Below are positions 6,132 to 7,140 of a stretch of 7,140 bases of DNA, in pieces. Under the pieces are notes generated by a model, which saw only the letters and a program-made list of their open reading frames with translations, was not told where the DNA came from and searched no databases. The stretch covers positions 1 through 7,140 of the forward strand of contig DAIPYN010000050.1 of NCBI GenBank assembly GCA_036782715.1. Reading direction: 5' to 3'. The stretch's first letter is position 1. Each line of letters begins with the position of its first letter. This DNA is from UBA3478 sp036782715 (lineage in GTDB: Bacteria > Bacteroidota > Bacteroidia > Flavobacteriales > Flavobacteriaceae). The position numbers were made by a program, and so were the translations under genes.

Positions 6132-6151
6132 AACCGCTATTTATTTTAAAC

Positions 6152-7140
6152 ATGAAAGCAATTAAAAACATATGCTGTATCGGTGCCGGTTACGTTGGAG
6201 GACCAACGATGACGGTCATCGCCTCACAGTGTCCTGAGATAACGGTCAATGTAGCAGATATTAACCCTGAGCGTATTGCGCTTTGGAATCATAATGATTT
6301 AGATCAGCTTCCGGTGTACGAGCCAGGCCTTGCTGAGCTGGTGGGTAAGCAGCGTGGTAAGAACCTATTCTTCACCACTGAGGTGGAACGTGCCATCAAA
6401 GAAGCAGATATCATTTTTATTTCGGTTAACACCCCTACCAAGACTTATGGTAAGGGAAAAGGACAAGCAGCAGATCTTAAATACATTGAGCTATCGGCTC
6501 GCACCATTGCTAAGGTGGCTACTACCGACAAGATTGTCGTTGAGAAGTCTACCCTACCGGTTCGTACCGCCCAGGCGCTTAAAAATATTTTAGAGAATAC
6601 TGGTAACGGGGTAAAGTTTGAGATTTTATCGAATCCTGAGTTTTTAGCTGAGGGTACAGCCATTGATGATTTACTCAATGCCGATCGTGTTCTTATTGGT
6701 GGAGATAACACTCCTTCAGGGAAAGCAGCGAAAGATGCTCTTTCTTCGATCTATGAGCACTGGCTGCCCAAAGAGCGCATCTTACAGACCAATGTTTGGT
6801 CTTCTGAGCTTTCAAAGCTTGTTGCCAATGCCTTTTTAGCACAGCGTGTATCATCGATCAATGCCATCTCTGCCCTTTGTGAAAAAACCGATGCCAATGT
6901 AGACGAGGTCGCTAAGGCTATTGGGCTTGATTCTCGTATTGGTCCAAAGTTTTTAAAGTCTTCGGTAGGTTTTGGTGGATCTTGTTTTCAAAAGGACATT
7001 CTTAACCTTGTGTACATCGCTCGTAGTTACGGGCTTACTGAGGTTGCTGATTACTGGGAACAGGTAATTATCATGAATGATCATCAAAAGCGTCGCTTTG
7101 CCGATCATATCATCTCAAGTCTATACAATACCGTCTCAGG
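6152..7140 (+). CDS. ugd: UDP-glucose 6-dehydrogenase, eukaryotic-type (C terminus outside the window)
   Basis: The enzyme oxidises UDP-glucose twice with NAD+ to UDP-glucuronate, a precursor of acidic surface polysaccharides. An open frame of 329 complete codons runs to the right edge. The N-terminal Rossmann fold has GAGYVGGP at 11-18 and VADIN at 34-38, followed by SVNTPTKTYG at 91-100 and EKSTLPVR at 131-138. Next come NPEFLAEGTA at 161-170, the SELSKLVANAF helix at 218-228 with Lys222 and Asn226, and the catalytic loop GFGGSCFQKD at 273-282 with nucleophile Cys278 and Asp282. The missing part is the C-terminal UDP-binding domain. Segments such as ICCIGAGYVGGPT, SVNTPTKTYG and SVGFGGSCFQKD match animal UGDH nearly word for word, so this is the eukaryote-like subtype, not the shorter E. 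coli-type enzyme. Its codons and base composition are richer in G and C than those of dnaN. It probably has its own promoter; it may begin a polysaccharide gene cluster. Confidence 0.95.
   Translation, partial: MKAIKNICCIGAGYVGGPTMTVIASQCPEITVNVADINPERIALWNHNDLDQLPVYEPGLAELVGKQRGKNLFFTTEVERAIKEADIIFISVNTPTKTYGKGKGQAADLKYIELSARTIAKVATTDKIVVEKSTLPVRTAQALKNILENTGNGVKFEILSNPEFLAEGTAIDDLLNADRVLIGGDNTPSGKAAKDALSSIYEHWLPKERILQTNVWSSELSKLVANAFLAQRVSSINAISALCEKTDANVDEVAKAIGLDSRIGPKFLKSSVGFGGSCFQKDILNLVYIARSYGLTEVADYWEQVIIMNDHQKRRFADHIISSLYNTVS

Noticed and set aside
6330..6711. Two overlapping open frames (6330-6593 plus, 6445-6711 minus) on the right
   Set aside because: Both are shadows of ugd, whose own frame is open to the window edge and carries all the family motifs.
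1..7140. A mobile, defence or other accessory system in the window
   Set aside because: All genes belong to well-known core families, are intact or cut only by the window edges, and no direct repeats, integrase, transposase or CRISPR repeats are visible.

Overview
The window looks like core chromosome of a member of the Bacteroidota, most likely a flavobacterium. The evidence is threefold: several starts are preceded by the Bacteroidota-type -10 element TAnnTTTG, the protein-coding starts lack purine-rich Shine-Dalgarno sequences, and the protein families and gene order (purC-phoH, a SAM-hydroxide adenosyltransferase, dnaN-mnmE) are flavobacterial in style. Coding capacity is almost fully used. 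No insertion sequence, CRISPR array, phage gene or defence cassette is visible, and I found no convincing undescribed multi-gene system.

Layout. At the left edge is the start of a minus-strand START-like (SRPBCC fold) gene. Divergent from it is a tRNA with anticodon CAU, with its own promoter and a strong terminator. That terminator lies tail to tail with the terminator of a minus-strand cold-shock protein gene. Upstream of the cold-shock gene, on the same minus strand, come purC (purine synthesis) and phoH (PhoH-like ATPase); phoH and purC are one base apart and surely one transcription unit. A 79-base divergent gap then separates phoH from a plus-strand run: a SAM-hydroxide adenosyltransferase-family gene, dnaN (sliding clamp) and mnmE (tRNA U34-modifying GTPase). 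dnaN and mnmE are one base apart. After an 81-base gap carrying a small inverted repeat and a -10 element, a UDP-glucose 6-dehydrogenase gene runs off the right edge.

Functionally the block joins housekeeping jobs: purine synthesis, RNA-linked ATPase activity, SAM turnover, replication processivity, and tRNA supply and modification. UDP-glucose 6-dehydrogenase makes UDP-glucuronate for surface polysaccharides, so the right edge may open onto an envelope or capsule gene cluster; that is inference. Points worth a second look are the divergent active site of the SAM-hydrolase homologue, the probable TTG start of phoH, a probably leaderless dnaN mRNA, and the very animal-like UDP-glucose dehydrogenase with a base composition unlike its neighbours.
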